Source: Planctomycetia bacterium (GTDB lineage: Bacteria > Planctomycetota > Phycisphaerae > Phycisphaerales > SM1A02). Taken from it: DNA of 59,994 nt. Below, in pieces: positions 37,287 through 45,039 of this stretch; positions within the stretch are counted from its first letter, which is position 1; the number at the start of each line of letters is the position of its first letter. The translations under genes and the position numbers were made by a program. Where the stretch lies: NCBI GenBank assembly GCA_005790565.1, contig SXUJ01000159.1, positions 1 through 59,994 of the forward strand, in the 5' to 3' direction. The notes beneath the pieces were generated by a model. That model worked only from the letters and a program-made list of their open reading frames with translations. It had not been told where the DNA came from and ran no database searches.

Positions 37287-37882
37287 GCGCGCGAGGATAC
37301 GGCAGCATTTCGATTGAATCCCGGCACACCGACGGGCGCCGGTTGCGATCGCACTTCGTAGTTGGGCGTGAGCGCAATCTTGAGAGGCAGGCGCTTGCCG
37401 GTTGGATCGCGCGGGATGTTCTCTTCATCGATCATGCGCTGAATGGCCATGATCCCTTCGATCAGCATCTCTGGTCGTGGCGGGCACCCCGGGACATAGA
37501 CATCGACCGGGATGTATTGGTCAACGCCTTGGACGACGGCGTAGGTATCAAACACGCCGCCTGTCGATGCGCAAGCGCCCATCGAAATGACCCACTTCGG
37601 CTCAGCCATCTGCTGATAAACGCGTTGCAAGACCGGCAGCGTTTTCACACTCACTCGACCAGCCACGATCAGGAGGTCTGCTTGGCGGGGGGAAAATCGC
37701 ATGACCTCCGCGCCGAACCGAGAGAGGTCAAACCGAGAGCACGCCGTCGCCATGAGTTCGATGCCGCAGCAGGCGGTCGCGAACGGCAGCGGCCAGACGC
37801 TTGAACGGCGCGCCCAATTGACGACGCGGTTGAGTTGCGTCGTCACGACGCTGTCAGTGGGAAGGGCAGTTTCGAGACCCAT
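37283..37882 (-). CDS. nuoB: NADH-quinone oxidoreductase subunit B (NuoB-like), isolated
   Basis: A 199-residue protein of the complex I 20 kDa subunit family, which carries the N2 [4Fe-4S] cluster next to the quinone site. The four ligand cysteines are in '[14 protein letters not shown]' (adjacent pair), '[12 protein letters not shown]' and '[16 protein letters not shown]'. ATG 37882 ('[17 protein letters not shown]') gives the usual length; the track start at 37924 adds 14 residues. No other nuo gene is in the window, whereas nuoB normally sits between nuoA and nuoC. Its stop overlaps the esterase start. Confidence 0.9.
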   Translation of the reverse strand: MGLETALPTDSVVTTQLNRVVNWARRSSVWPLPFATACCGIELMATACSRFDLSRFGAEVMRFSPRQADLLIVAGRVSVKTLPVLQRVYQQMAEPKWVISMGACASTGGVFDTYAVVQGVDQYIPVDVYVPGCPPRPEMLIEGIMAIQRMIDEENIPRDPTGKRLPLKIALTPNYEVRSQPAPVGVPGFNRNAAVSSRA

Positions 37883-37970
37883 AGCGGCAGTTTCAGGCAG
37901 GAAGCACCAATGAATGCCACGCACCCAAGGGAGCGTGGCGACTGCGGCAGAGTGTAGCAGGCAGTTGGGT

Positions 37971-38369
37971 TTACGCGACTGCTTTGTAGAGGTCGTCTCG
38001 GCCGTACAGCATCGCGTACATGCGATCGATCTTCATCATGCGAAGGAGATCGCGAAGTTGACCGTTCGCGCCGAAAATCACCGGTCGCATGCCCATGGCG
38101 TTGCATCGGTTTCGGAGATCGATGAGCATCCCAAGTCCCATGCTCGAAAGCACGGTGACGGAGCTGAAATCGAGCACGAGGCTGGAGTTTCTCGGGAAAT
38201 TGTTGGCGCCCAAGGCATCCGCAATCTCCGAGATAATGATGGGCGCCTCGCGCTGTCCGACGACCGGGCAGGTAATGCGTGCGACGACCCCGCGCACATG
38301 CCGCTCGACGGCGACATACTGAGCGAGCGAGCCACGATCGGAGGTATTGGAGGTGTGGAAGGGAGTCAC
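37971..38369 (-). CDS. STAS-domain protein (anti-sigma factor antagonist type)
   Basis: A 132-residue protein with one STAS domain at about residues 20-120. The segment '[27 protein letters not shown]' matches the conserved region around the phosphorylatable Ser of SpoIIAA/RsbV proteins, followed by '[22 protein letters not shown]'. Such proteins bind an anti-sigma kinase, but none is adjacent. GTG 38369 is the start, with GGAGATTGG just before it. It diverges from the coiled-coil protein gene. A 7-bp hairpin (GCCACGC/GCGTGGC, 37916-37939) lies past its stop and may be a weak terminator. Confidence 0.8.
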   Translation of the reverse strand: MTPFHTSNTSDRGSLAQYVAVERHVRGVVARITCPVVGQREAPIIISEIADALGANNFPRNSSLVLDFSSVTVLSSMGLGMLIDLRNRCNAMGMRPVIFGANGQLRDLLRMMKIDRMYAMLYGRDDLYKAVA

Positions 38370-38597
38370 CCCAATCTCCTCGACCGTCTACGGTCCCAAA
38401 TGGAGCGATGTGCAAAAGAAACTGAGAATTCCTGCAATCCGCTCCCCCAGCGAAGGGGCAGGGGATTCGCGTCCAAGCGGTTGGATTGCCGAAAGAGAGG
38501 TGGCCTTGAGTGGGTTCGAGCAGAGAGATGCACTTCTCTCAACACGAGTTCCCAGAGTGGGTTGGACCCCTTGAGGACTCTGAGAGCGCCAAGCAGG

Positions 38598-39932
38598 ATG
38601 CGACGCGACATGCAAGAACTTCAAATCGATACCTCCTCGTCAAGCATTTGCGTCGTCGTGAACGAGCCGCTCTCGGTGGCCGCGCCGCGCGCGACTTCCG
38701 AGGAGCCTCGTCGTCCCATGTCGACGCACGCATCTTCGCATCTCAGCACCGTTCGTGTGGCGGAAACGCTCGCGCGCGGTGAGCAGACCCTCGCGCAACT
38801 TGAAACTCGACTGCAGGAGTCGCGTGATGTTTCGACCAACGCAGTCGTGCATGCGAACGAACTGCAGGATCGATTGCGGCTGGGGGTGCGAATGTTGCAG
38901 GCACTCGATGTGCAACTGAAGCGCACTGAACAGGTGTCGCCCGAACTCGATCAGCGCCTCGCTTCCGGCGAAGCGCTCTTTGCGCGCGTCACGGAGGCGG
39001 GCGTTTCGCTTGATGCGGCCGCCAATGCTGCCGCCTCGTGTGCGAGCGAGCGATTCGCGGAGCGCGTGGACGGGGTTCTTGCGGAGAAGCTCGCATGGCT
39101 CGATGGCGAGGTGCAGTGGCGTCTCGCACGGTTGGGTGAGATTGAGGCGCAGGTGGAACACGCCGTGCAATCCAAGCTCGCTGCATTCTCGCAAGGACTT
39201 GATCAAGTGACGCAGGCGCTCGCGCATCGAGTGGATACCGCGGCGGCGCACTTGGACGATCGCATCGCGAAGGCGAGTGACCTCACTCGCCTGCGCGCCG
39301 ATGCCGAGCGCGCGATCGCGCAACTCGAGCAGCGCCTTGCTTGTGCTCGCCACACGCTGAGTGAAGTGGATTCGAAACTCGGAGGCGGCGTGCAGGAACT
39401 GGACGCGCGCGCCGAGACCCTCATGGTCCTTCGAGAAGATGTCTTGCATATCACTCGGACGCTGAACGGCGCGTGTGCGGACACCGCCACGACGCTGACC
39501 GCGAAACTCGATGAGGCTCGGCGGATGCAGGAGTCCATTCGATTTCTCGTCGAACGCGGCGAAGAAACCTCTGGCAATCTCGCGATTGCGGAGGATCGAC
39601 TCGCGCGCACGCAGAGCGGCATCGACGCAACCCTTCGCGCGCTTGAACCGTGGGAACCGATCGTCCTCGGTGGCGATCCCACCAAGATTGCGTCGGCGGC
39701 GCGCGGCATCGCCACCGTGGTCCGTGAGCAACTTTCCAATGAAATGCGGGTGGTGAGTGCGAGCCTGCGTCAGTTAGCGCAACGCACCGAGCGCGCGTTC
39801 AGTTCACTTGAACTCGAAGCAGATGGAACCGCGCGAAGCGATGCGCGAGCGCCCGACGCGAAAGATCTGGCGATTGAAGTGTTGAGGCTCGAAGTGCCCG
39901 CGCCGCGTACGGCGCCGGTTGCGATCATTTGA
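38598..39932 (+). CDS. Large coiled-coil protein, unknown function
   Basis: About 444 residues from ATG 38598 (ATG 38610 and ATG 38718 are alternatives). After a short N-terminal part the chain is almost wholly alpha-helical with heptad-like Leu/Ala/Val spacing ('ARGEQTLAQLETRLQESRDV', 'LRADAERAIAQLEQRLACARHTLSEVDSKL'). No signal peptide or membrane segment, so a cytoplasmic rod or scaffold is likely. I do not recognise a family. The track start at 37914 runs over the STAS gene and is an artefact. It is divergent from the STAS gene, so shared control is possible. Confidence 0.65.
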   Translation: MRRDMQELQIDTSSSSICVVVNEPLSVAAPRATSEEPRRPMSTHASSHLSTVRVAETLARGEQTLAQLETRLQESRDVSTNAVVHANELQDRLRLGVRMLQALDVQLKRTEQVSPELDQRLASGEALFARVTEAGVSLDAAANAAASCASERFAERVDGVLAEKLAWLDGEVQWRLARLGEIEAQVEHAVQSKLAAFSQGLDQVTQALAHRVDTAAAHLDDRIAKASDLTRLRADAERAIAQLEQRLACARHTLSEVDSKLGGGVQELDARAETLMVLREDVLHITRTLNGACADTATTLTAKLDEARRMQESIRFLVERGEETSGNLAIAEDRLARTQSGIDATLRALEPWEPIVLGGDPTKIASAARGIATVVREQLSNEMRVVSASLRQLAQRTERAFSSLELEADGTARSDARAPDAKDLAIEVLRLEVPAPRTAPVAII

Positions 39933-39959
39933 ACTTCCATCAAGTGCACGCGCAGCGGA

Positions 39960-41804
39960 TCAGCGATCGATCGCAACGCCGTCGAGTTGCCTCAACTCCT
40001 CCGTCGGTGCCTCTGGGCTTACGCGGCGCATCCCGTCGCTTCCTTCGCCGAGGTAGAGATCAATCGCCGTCCCGAGGTCGAGAAAGATGGAGAGCGAGCC
40101 GAGCCCTGTGTCTTTGAAATGGTATTCGTTCATGCCGCCGGCACCGACGGATTGCCAAGCGAAGCGATAGCGATCACGACCCGCGCGATCTTCGAAAAGC
40201 CCGAATGCCTGCTGCGCCGCCGCGCCGATCGCGAGTCCGTCGCAGTGGTAACTGTCATCGCCCGTGTCATCAATGAAGACGGCGACGCTTTCGTCCCACG
40301 CGCCTCCGCAATTCGCAGCGGTGGTACAGGCATTGCTGTCATTGCCCGAGGCGTCGAGGTAGATGCTGCCCGCCTGATGCGCAGCCGCCGCAATGCCGTA
40401 ACGATCCGAGGTTCGCACATCGTCGCCGCCTCGATCGCGCACCGCACCGAGGCCGAAGTAGTAGCCGCAGCCTTGGGAAAACTCGCCGCTCTCGCTGCGA
40501 TCGTTGCCCGAGAAATCATCGATGAATCCAGTTCCTCCGCTCACATCGCGACGGAAACCGAACCCCATCCCGATACCCCACGAACAATCACAAGTCGTCA
40601 ATCCATACACCGACAGTCTTTCCCCTTCAACACGGTAGAGGTCGTTGCCTTGCGCCTCGAGCACGAGACCAATGCCAAGCGGTCCGCCAAGGGCGACGCC
40701 AAAGATGCCGCATTGGTATCGGTCATCGCCACTGAGATCGACGATCGCTCCAATTCCCGCCACACCGGTTCCGACCGACCAACTCTTTCCGCGATAGATG
40801 TCGTTGCCCGCACGATCCACGATGACGCCCACGCCGCAAATGCCGACAGCGGCACTCGCGAGTCCCCCCTCGTAGATGTCATTGCCCGCTCGGTCATCGA
40901 TGAATGCGATTGCGCCCACACCCGACGCAGGACCAAACGCGCCGCCATCATGGTGATCATTGCCAGCGAGGTCGACGATACCACGCTGATCGAATGCGAC
41001 GTGCCGCCAGTGATACTTGTCGTCGCCCCCAAAGTCGAAGACGGCGGCGATGACTCCGAGGTCATACTCATTCGCTCCTAGACCGCCGACGATGATCCAG
41101 CCGAGGTCGGGAATCTTCTCGCAGGTGACGATCGTGCCTTGCACGGCGCCCTTGAGTTCGTCGGGGAGTGCATCGCCCTCCATCGCGGGGATGCCTTCAG
41201 AGATCGCGAGGTCGACCTCGAGATGCTCGATCGCCGCGAGCAGCTTGGCTCGATCGATGCTGGCGAAGCCCGTGGTGGCGATCTCCCTCCCCCGCGTATC
41301 TTCCGGTGCAATCCGAAGGTTCTCGACTCGATCGGTCAGTACTCTCGTAATGTCCGTTCCGAACGCCGCGCCCAAGGTCGCCTTCGGGACCGCGCTCTCG
41401 ACGATCGGGCGAGCGCCGTTGAGGAGAAAGTCCATCAGCCAGATGCAGGCCGTCGGATGCTCAACTTTGAATGTGCCGTGCGCTTCAACATCAGCGAGCG
41501 AAACGCCGAGCGCGGCGGCTCCACTCTTGCTGATCGCGGTGAACGGGTGCGCGCGGAGTTCCCCTTCCTCGGCGCTCAGTCGAGCGAGGATAGACTCGGC
41601 TTGAAAGGGATCCGCGAAGAGAGCCTGTAGGGATGTTGGAAGATCGAGTCGATGCTGCTTCTCGGCGAGGCGAGGCAAGCTCTCGAGTAGCGCGTTGGCG
41701 CGAGTTCGCGCGGAAGGTCCGAGTGCGTCGAGTGCAAGCTTGGCATCGCGCGATGGCGCGGATTGCAGCAAGAATAGAGCCGTCATAGAGGCGCAAAGAA
41801 GCAT
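39960..41804 (-). CDS. Exported protein with about eleven 26-residue GND repeats
   Basis: A 614-residue protein from ATG 41804 (GTG 41819 is possible). Signal 'LLCASMTALFLLQSAPS'. The first 270 residues are mixed alpha/beta without a domain I recognise. From about residue 275 a repeat begins whose core is GND/GDD-x-Y: 'GNDIYEGGLASAAVGICGVGVIVDRA', 'GNDIYRGKSWSVGTGVAGIGAIVDLS', 'GDDRYQCGIFGVALGGPLGIGLVLEAQ'. About eleven units follow, most 26-27 residues long. This is longer than the 9-residue RTX repeat, and the Asp/Asn turns suggest a Ca-binding or beta-solenoid structure. It is divergent from the pseudouridine synthase gene, with a gap of only 67 bases. Confidence 0.7.
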   Translation of the reverse strand: MLLCASMTALFLLQSAPSRDAKLALDALGPSARTRANALLESLPRLAEKQHRLDLPTSLQALFADPFQAESILARLSAEEGELRAHPFTAISKSGAAALGVSLADVEAHGTFKVEHPTACIWLMDFLLNGARPIVESAVPKATLGAAFGTDITRVLTDRVENLRIAPEDTRGREIATTGFASIDRAKLLAAIEHLEVDLAISEGIPAMEGDALPDELKGAVQGTIVTCEKIPDLGWIIVGGLGANEYDLGVIAAVFDFGGDDKYHWRHVAFDQRGIVDLAGNDHHDGGAFGPASGVGAIAFIDDRAGNDIYEGGLASAAVGICGVGVIVDRAGNDIYRGKSWSVGTGVAGIGAIVDLSGDDRYQCGIFGVALGGPLGIGLVLEAQGNDLYRVEGERLSVYGLTTCDCSWGIGMGFGFRRDVSGGTGFIDDFSGNDRSESGEFSQGCGYYFGLGAVRDRGGDDVRTSDRYGIAAAAHQAGSIYLDASGNDSNACTTAANCGGAWDESVAVFIDDTGDDSYHCDGLAIGAAAQQAFGLFEDRAGRDRYRFAWQSVGAGGMNEYHFKDTGLGSLSIFLDLGTAIDLYLGEGSDGMRRVSPEAPTEELRQLDGVAIDR

Positions 41805-41871
41805 GACGGCAGCGTACACTCAGTGCATGCGCGAGCGCCGGACTGCACGAAATCAGGACCCCCATCAGTTC

Positions 41872-42894
41872 ATGGACAGTTCGCGCGGCGAGCGATTGCA
41901 GCGCGTCATGGCCGATGCTGGGCTCGCGTCGCGCCGCGAATGCGAGGCGCTGATCCTCGCGGGTGAGGTGGTCGTGAACGGACACCTCGTCAACACGCTT
42001 CCCGCGTGGGTCGACCCAACGACCGACGACATTCGCGTGGGAGGCACGCGCCTCAAGCCGACCGAACAGCACGTTTACATCGTGCTGTTCAAACCGCGCG
42101 GCGTCGTCTGCACCAATAGTGATCCGGAGGGACGACCTCGTGCCATTGACCTCATCAAGCATCCACTGAACACGCGACTCTACTGTGTGGGTCGATTGGA
42201 TCTCGATAGTTCTGGCCTCCTGTTTCTCACCAACGACGGCGAACTCGCCAATCGATTGACGCACCCGCGCTACGAAGTACACAAGGGATATGAAGTCGTG
42301 CTCGGAGGAAGCATCGATGGAGATGACCTCAAGAGTCTCGAAGAGGGGATCTACCTCCCGGAGCGCGAAGGCGCGGGATCACGCACTTCTCGTAGTGAGC
42401 TTCGGTTGCTCAAGCGCGACCGCGAGAAGACGACGATTTACATGGAACTGCGCGAGGGACGAAATCGCCAAATCCGTCGCATGATGCAACGAGTGGGTCA
42501 TCCGGTGAAGAAGCTGCGCCGCGTGAAGTTTGGCCCGATTCAATTGAAGGGACTCGCAGTGGGTGAGTGGCGCGAACTCATGAGCGCAGAGTTGCGCACA
42601 CTGCGTCGCGCAGCAGGACTCCTTCCCGCGCGCCCTGGTCATGCGCCGGCGGCCAGTGAGAAACGCACGGCTTCTTCGTCGCGAGACTCCGGGAAGAGCG
42701 CTCCGATCAAGGCGACGGTGCACGGCGCGAAGGCGAAAGGTGCCGGCATCGAACTCGGCGCGGGAGCTCGCATTCTCGCTGGTGCAAAGGAGCGAGCGAT
42801 TCCAAAGTCAGCGCCTCTCACGCGGGGCGCGAAGGCGACTTCCACGCGCAGCCGTTCGCGCACGGAAGATCGCGCGAAAACTCGCCACTCGTGA
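41872..42894 (+). CDS. Pseudouridine synthase of the RsuA/RluB/RluE/RluF type
   Basis: About 340 residues from ATG 41872 (ATG 41827 is an alternative). An S4 RNA-binding domain ('RLQRVMADAGLASRRECEALILAGEVVVNG') is followed by the catalytic domain with 'VGRLDLDSSGLLFLTNDGELANRLTHP', which contains the catalytic Asp, and 'ELREGRNRQIRRMMQRVGHPVKKLRRVKFG'. It isomerises a uridine in ribosomal RNA; the RluB subgroup (large subunit) is likeliest by motif but not proven. A basic Ala/Lys/Arg-rich tail of about 90 residues follows, which E. coli RluB has in a different form. Confidence 0.85.
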   Translation: MDSSRGERLQRVMADAGLASRRECEALILAGEVVVNGHLVNTLPAWVDPTTDDIRVGGTRLKPTEQHVYIVLFKPRGVVCTNSDPEGRPRAIDLIKHPLNTRLYCVGRLDLDSSGLLFLTNDGELANRLTHPRYEVHKGYEVVLGGSIDGDDLKSLEEGIYLPEREGAGSRTSRSELRLLKRDREKTTIYMELREGRNRQIRRMMQRVGHPVKKLRRVKFGPIQLKGLAVGEWRELMSAELRTLRRAAGLLPARPGHAPAASEKRTASSSRDSGKSAPIKATVHGAKAKGAGIELGAGARILAGAKERAIPKSAPLTRGAKATSTRSRSRTEDRAKTRHS

Positions 42895-42945
42895 TGAGTG
42901 AGTGACGGATGCATTCGGCGGATGCGCCCTAGAGGCAGACTCCGT

Positions 42946-43749
42946 TCAATAAATCCAACTCTCCAGAACCGCCCCCGCAGGCGCGACGGTGTGCTGCGGA
43001 TCGGTTGTCATGAGAAGCGCGTCAAGCGTGCCGCCGTGCGTCTCCTCGACGGCCCGTTGGGCGAGGTCTGGGCCGATACCGATGTTTCTCGTGCGAAGCC
43101 AAGTGATGATCGACTCGCGCCGGCTCTGAGGCGCGGTGCCTTCGCCCTTGTATCCGCTCGCTGGTACCCCCCCTCGGACAAGGACGCTCGTCGCGTTTGA
43201 TTCACAGATGGTGACCCGACTGTCGATTGATCCAGCACATGGCTCAATACGAATGCCTTCGAGTCGCAGCGGTCGCGCGACTTGCGTGATGACCATCCAT
43301 GTCTGCTTGAACAAGCGGAGATTCGTGGGTGCAAGCGGGGCAGCGTGTACCCGATCGCAATCGCGCCGAAGCTCTTTTCGATCGGAGACGCGCATTGCTC
43401 GACGCCAGTCGCGGGCGGTTGAAAAGGACGCCATCCACTCCGCCATCGAGTCCCAATCGAGCGGGCCGTTCCTGCTCACAAGGTGCTCGTGCGCGATGCT
43501 GAGCGGCGAGTTGATACGCCAAAGATGCGTGCCTCCGTCGGCGCGAGAGTTTTGAATGCGTCGGCAAAGTCCCGCACGATCGAGTCGCTCAACACCAGCG
43601 ATGACTGTTGCGCCGGGCCAAGTTCGCCATGCGTGATGTATGTGGGGCGTGCCAGAGTCGGCGCTCGTGAGCGAGATGCCGTGAAGTGTGAGTTCGTTCC
43701 GGTCAACCACGCCCACATCCACCGTTTGGTTTGCCACAACCACAGCCAC
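42946..43749 (-). CDS. DUF429-like predicted RNase H-fold protein
   Basis: About 267 residues from the GTG at 43749, which I prefer because the N-terminal part of the listed ORF overlaps the FmdB-like gene in another frame. The C-terminal half carries the DUF429 hallmark 'GVPASGYKGEGTAPQSRRESIITWLRTRNIG' followed by 'ETHGGTLDALLMTTDPQ', which would supply an acidic residue of the RNase H-like fold. The N-terminal half is less clear, so the call is moderate. It overlaps the FmdB-like gene by 47 bases and lies in a leftward run with that gene and queE. Confidence 0.5.
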   Translation of the reverse strand: MAVVVANQTVDVGVVDRNELTLHGISLTSADSGTPHIHHAWRTWPGATVIAGVERLDRAGLCRRIQNSRADGGTHLWRINSPLSIAHEHLVSRNGPLDWDSMAEWMASFSTARDWRRAMRVSDRKELRRDCDRVHAAPLAPTNLRLFKQTWMVITQVARPLRLEGIRIEPCAGSIDSRVTICESNATSVLVRGGVPASGYKGEGTAPQSRRESIITWLRTRNIGIGPDLAQRAVEETHGGTLDALLMTTDPQHTVAPAGAVLESWIY

Positions 43750-43945
43750 CCGAGTGGATGTGCGTAGACGGCGTTGCGGGCGCACTCTCAGTGCCGCTGG
43801 CGCCGAGTCCGAAGGTCGACAAACGGCGCAGAAAGGTGCGTCCTTGCTTCTCGGGATCCTCAACTTTGAGATCCGCGTCTTTCATGGGACGCAAGAGTTC
43901 AATCACGGTTCCGTCTTCGACTGCGACATACTCGTAGATAGGCAT
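43703..43945 (-). CDS. FmdB-like small protein lacking its zinc-ribbon cysteines
   Basis: An 80-residue protein. 'MPIYEYVAVEDGTVIELLRPMKDADLKVEDPEKQGRTFLRRLSTF' follows the FmdB pattern (MPxYEYxCxxCGxxFE...CPxCG), but both CxxC pairs are replaced ('YVAVEDG' and 'EDPEKQGR'). A Cys/Gly/His tail 'THIHSGGCGCGKPNGGCGRG' may bind metal instead. ATG 43945 was chosen over 43954, since family members begin MPxYEY. It lies between queE and the DUF429-like gene in one leftward run. Function is unknown. Confidence 0.7.
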   Translation of the reverse strand: MPIYEYVAVEDGTVIELLRPMKDADLKVEDPEKQGRTFLRRLSTFGLGASGTESAPATPSTHIHSGGCGCGKPNGGCGRG

Positions 43946-43974
43946 GGTGGTCACTCGTTGCTAGGATCGGAGAT

Positions 43975-44694
43975 TCAAACGCCTCTCGTCTGAGGCTCCC
44001 AAATGTGCTTGTGAAGTTGCGTTTGTTGGCGCACGGGTAAGCGGTCCGCGAGGATCCACTCCGCAAGCGCGCGTGGATCAAGCGCTGCGCAGCCTTTGAT
44101 TTCTTTGCCGACAGCTTGGGCGGCAACTGGACTCAACAAGATCGCGCGGGTTCGACTCGCGAGTTGATGGGACTCGATCATTTCGCGCGCCCAGAGGTAA
44201 TCCTCGCGACTTGTCAGGACGAACTTCACTTCGTCGTGCGGGCGAAGGTGCTCGAGGTTCCCGAGGAGGTTCTTTCCACACTCGCCGCTTCCAGGTGTCT
44301 TCAAGTCCATGATCAGAATGGCCCGCGGATCAGTCGGACGAATGTCGATAGACCCAGAGGTTTCGATGAGCACCGTGAACGACGCCTCGCAGAGCATGCG
44401 GATCAGGGCAAACGCGCGAGGCTGCGCGAGCGGCTCGCCGCCGGTGATTTCAATGAGTGGGCACGCAACCTCGCGCGCTTCCTGAAGCAGCGATCGCAGG
44501 GTGCGCGGGGCGCTCTCTCGGAACGCGTACTCCGTGTCGCAGTAATGGCACCGGAGGGGGCATCCGCCCAGACGAATGAAGAAACAGGGACATCCCGCGA
44601 ACGACGACTCGCCTTGAATCGAATAAAAGGTCTCGTTCACGCGCAGCGTCGTGTCGAGGGTCGTCGTTTCAAGGATGGGAGTGAGTGTGGACAA
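43975..44694 (-). CDS. queE: 7-carboxy-7-deazaguanine synthase (radical SAM, queuosine pathway)
   Basis: QueE converts 6-carboxytetrahydropterin to 7-carboxy-7-deazaguanine for tRNA queuosine. The [4Fe-4S] motif is CX3CX2C: 'GGCPLRCHYCDTEYAF'. Other landmarks are 'NETFYSIQGESSFAGCPCFFIRLGGC' and 'PLIEITGGEPLAQPRAF'. The track start at 44754 falls inside the tRNA-Leu terminator hairpin, so it cannot be right; TTG 44694 is the best in-frame start I see, giving about 239 residues. QueC, QueD and QueF are not in this window. Confidence 0.85.
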   Translation of the reverse strand: MSTLTPILETTTLDTTLRVNETFYSIQGESSFAGCPCFFIRLGGCPLRCHYCDTEYAFRESAPRTLRSLLQEAREVACPLIEITGGEPLAQPRAFALIRMLCEASFTVLIETSGSIDIRPTDPRAILIMDLKTPGSGECGKNLLGNLEHLRPHDEVKFVLTSREDYLWAREMIESHQLASRTRAILLSPVAAQAVGKEIKGCAALDPRALAEWILADRLPVRQQTQLHKHIWEPQTRGV

Positions 44695-44734
44695 TGAGGT
44701 TGTGTAGAAGGTGGGAGCGCGAGTTTCGAGGGAC

Positions 44735-44780
44735 AAAAACGACGCCGCCCCCACCTTTGATAGAGGAGTGGGGGCGGTGT
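44735..44780 (-). terminator. Rho-independent terminator after tRNA-Leu
   Basis: Read leftward: a stem of about 13 bp (ACACCGCCCCCAC/GTGGGGGCGGCGT, one G-T pair) with a loop of about 13 bases, followed after CG by TTTTT. It begins 6 bases past the tRNA 3' end. It overlaps the upstream part of the listed queE ORF. Confidence 0.85.
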
Positions 44781-44785
44781 CGAAT

Positions 44786-44868
44786 GCTCAGAAGAGGACT
44801 TGAACCTCCAAGGGATTGCTCCCACCAGCACCTCAAGCTGGCGCGTCTGCCAATTTCGCCACCTGAGC
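44786..44868 (-). tRNA. tRNA-Leu (anticodon GAG)
   Basis: An 83-base class II tRNA read leftward: acceptor GCTCAGG/TCTGAGC, D-arm TGGCGAAATTGGCAGACGC, anticodon arm CCAGC-TTGAGGT-GCTGG with anticodon GAG, variable arm, and T-arm GGAGGTTCAAGTCCTCT. No encoded CCA. Confidence 0.95.
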
Positions 44869-44895
44869 AGCGTTCCTCACGGGTGAGGGTGGAGA

Positions 44896-44924
44896 AGTGT
44901 AGCACCCTCACCCAATCGCGGCAA
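44896..44924 (-). promoter_or_regulatory. Sigma70-like promoter for tRNA-Leu
   Basis: Read leftward: TTGCCG, 17-base spacer, TACACT. Expected initiation near 44889 gives a short leader before the tRNA at 44868. It lies between the protease terminator and the tRNA. Confidence 0.45.
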
Positions 44925-44970
44925 GCAACTCACGGGTGGGCGCCAAGCATCATCTGCCGCACGCGCCACG

Positions 44971-45002
44971 AAAAGCGGGAGCCCCCGAGTGGGGACTCCC
45001 GC
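44971..45002 (-). terminator. Terminator after the secreted metalloprotease gene
   Basis: Read leftward: GCGGGAGTCCCC-ACTC-GGGGGCTCCCGC, a 12-bp stem with one mismatch and a 4-base loop, running straight into TTTTCG. It begins 37 bases past the protease stop codon. Confidence 0.8.
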
Positions 45003-45039
45003 AGTGAAACGCTCACAATGCTTCGTTCGGGCCTGAGTC

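Noticed and set aside
38340-38354. 15-base match (GGAGGTATTGGAGGT) with the complement of the repeat at 3901
   Set aside because: Low-complexity sequence; a few such matches are expected by chance in 60 kb, so it is not treated as a mobile or regulatory element.
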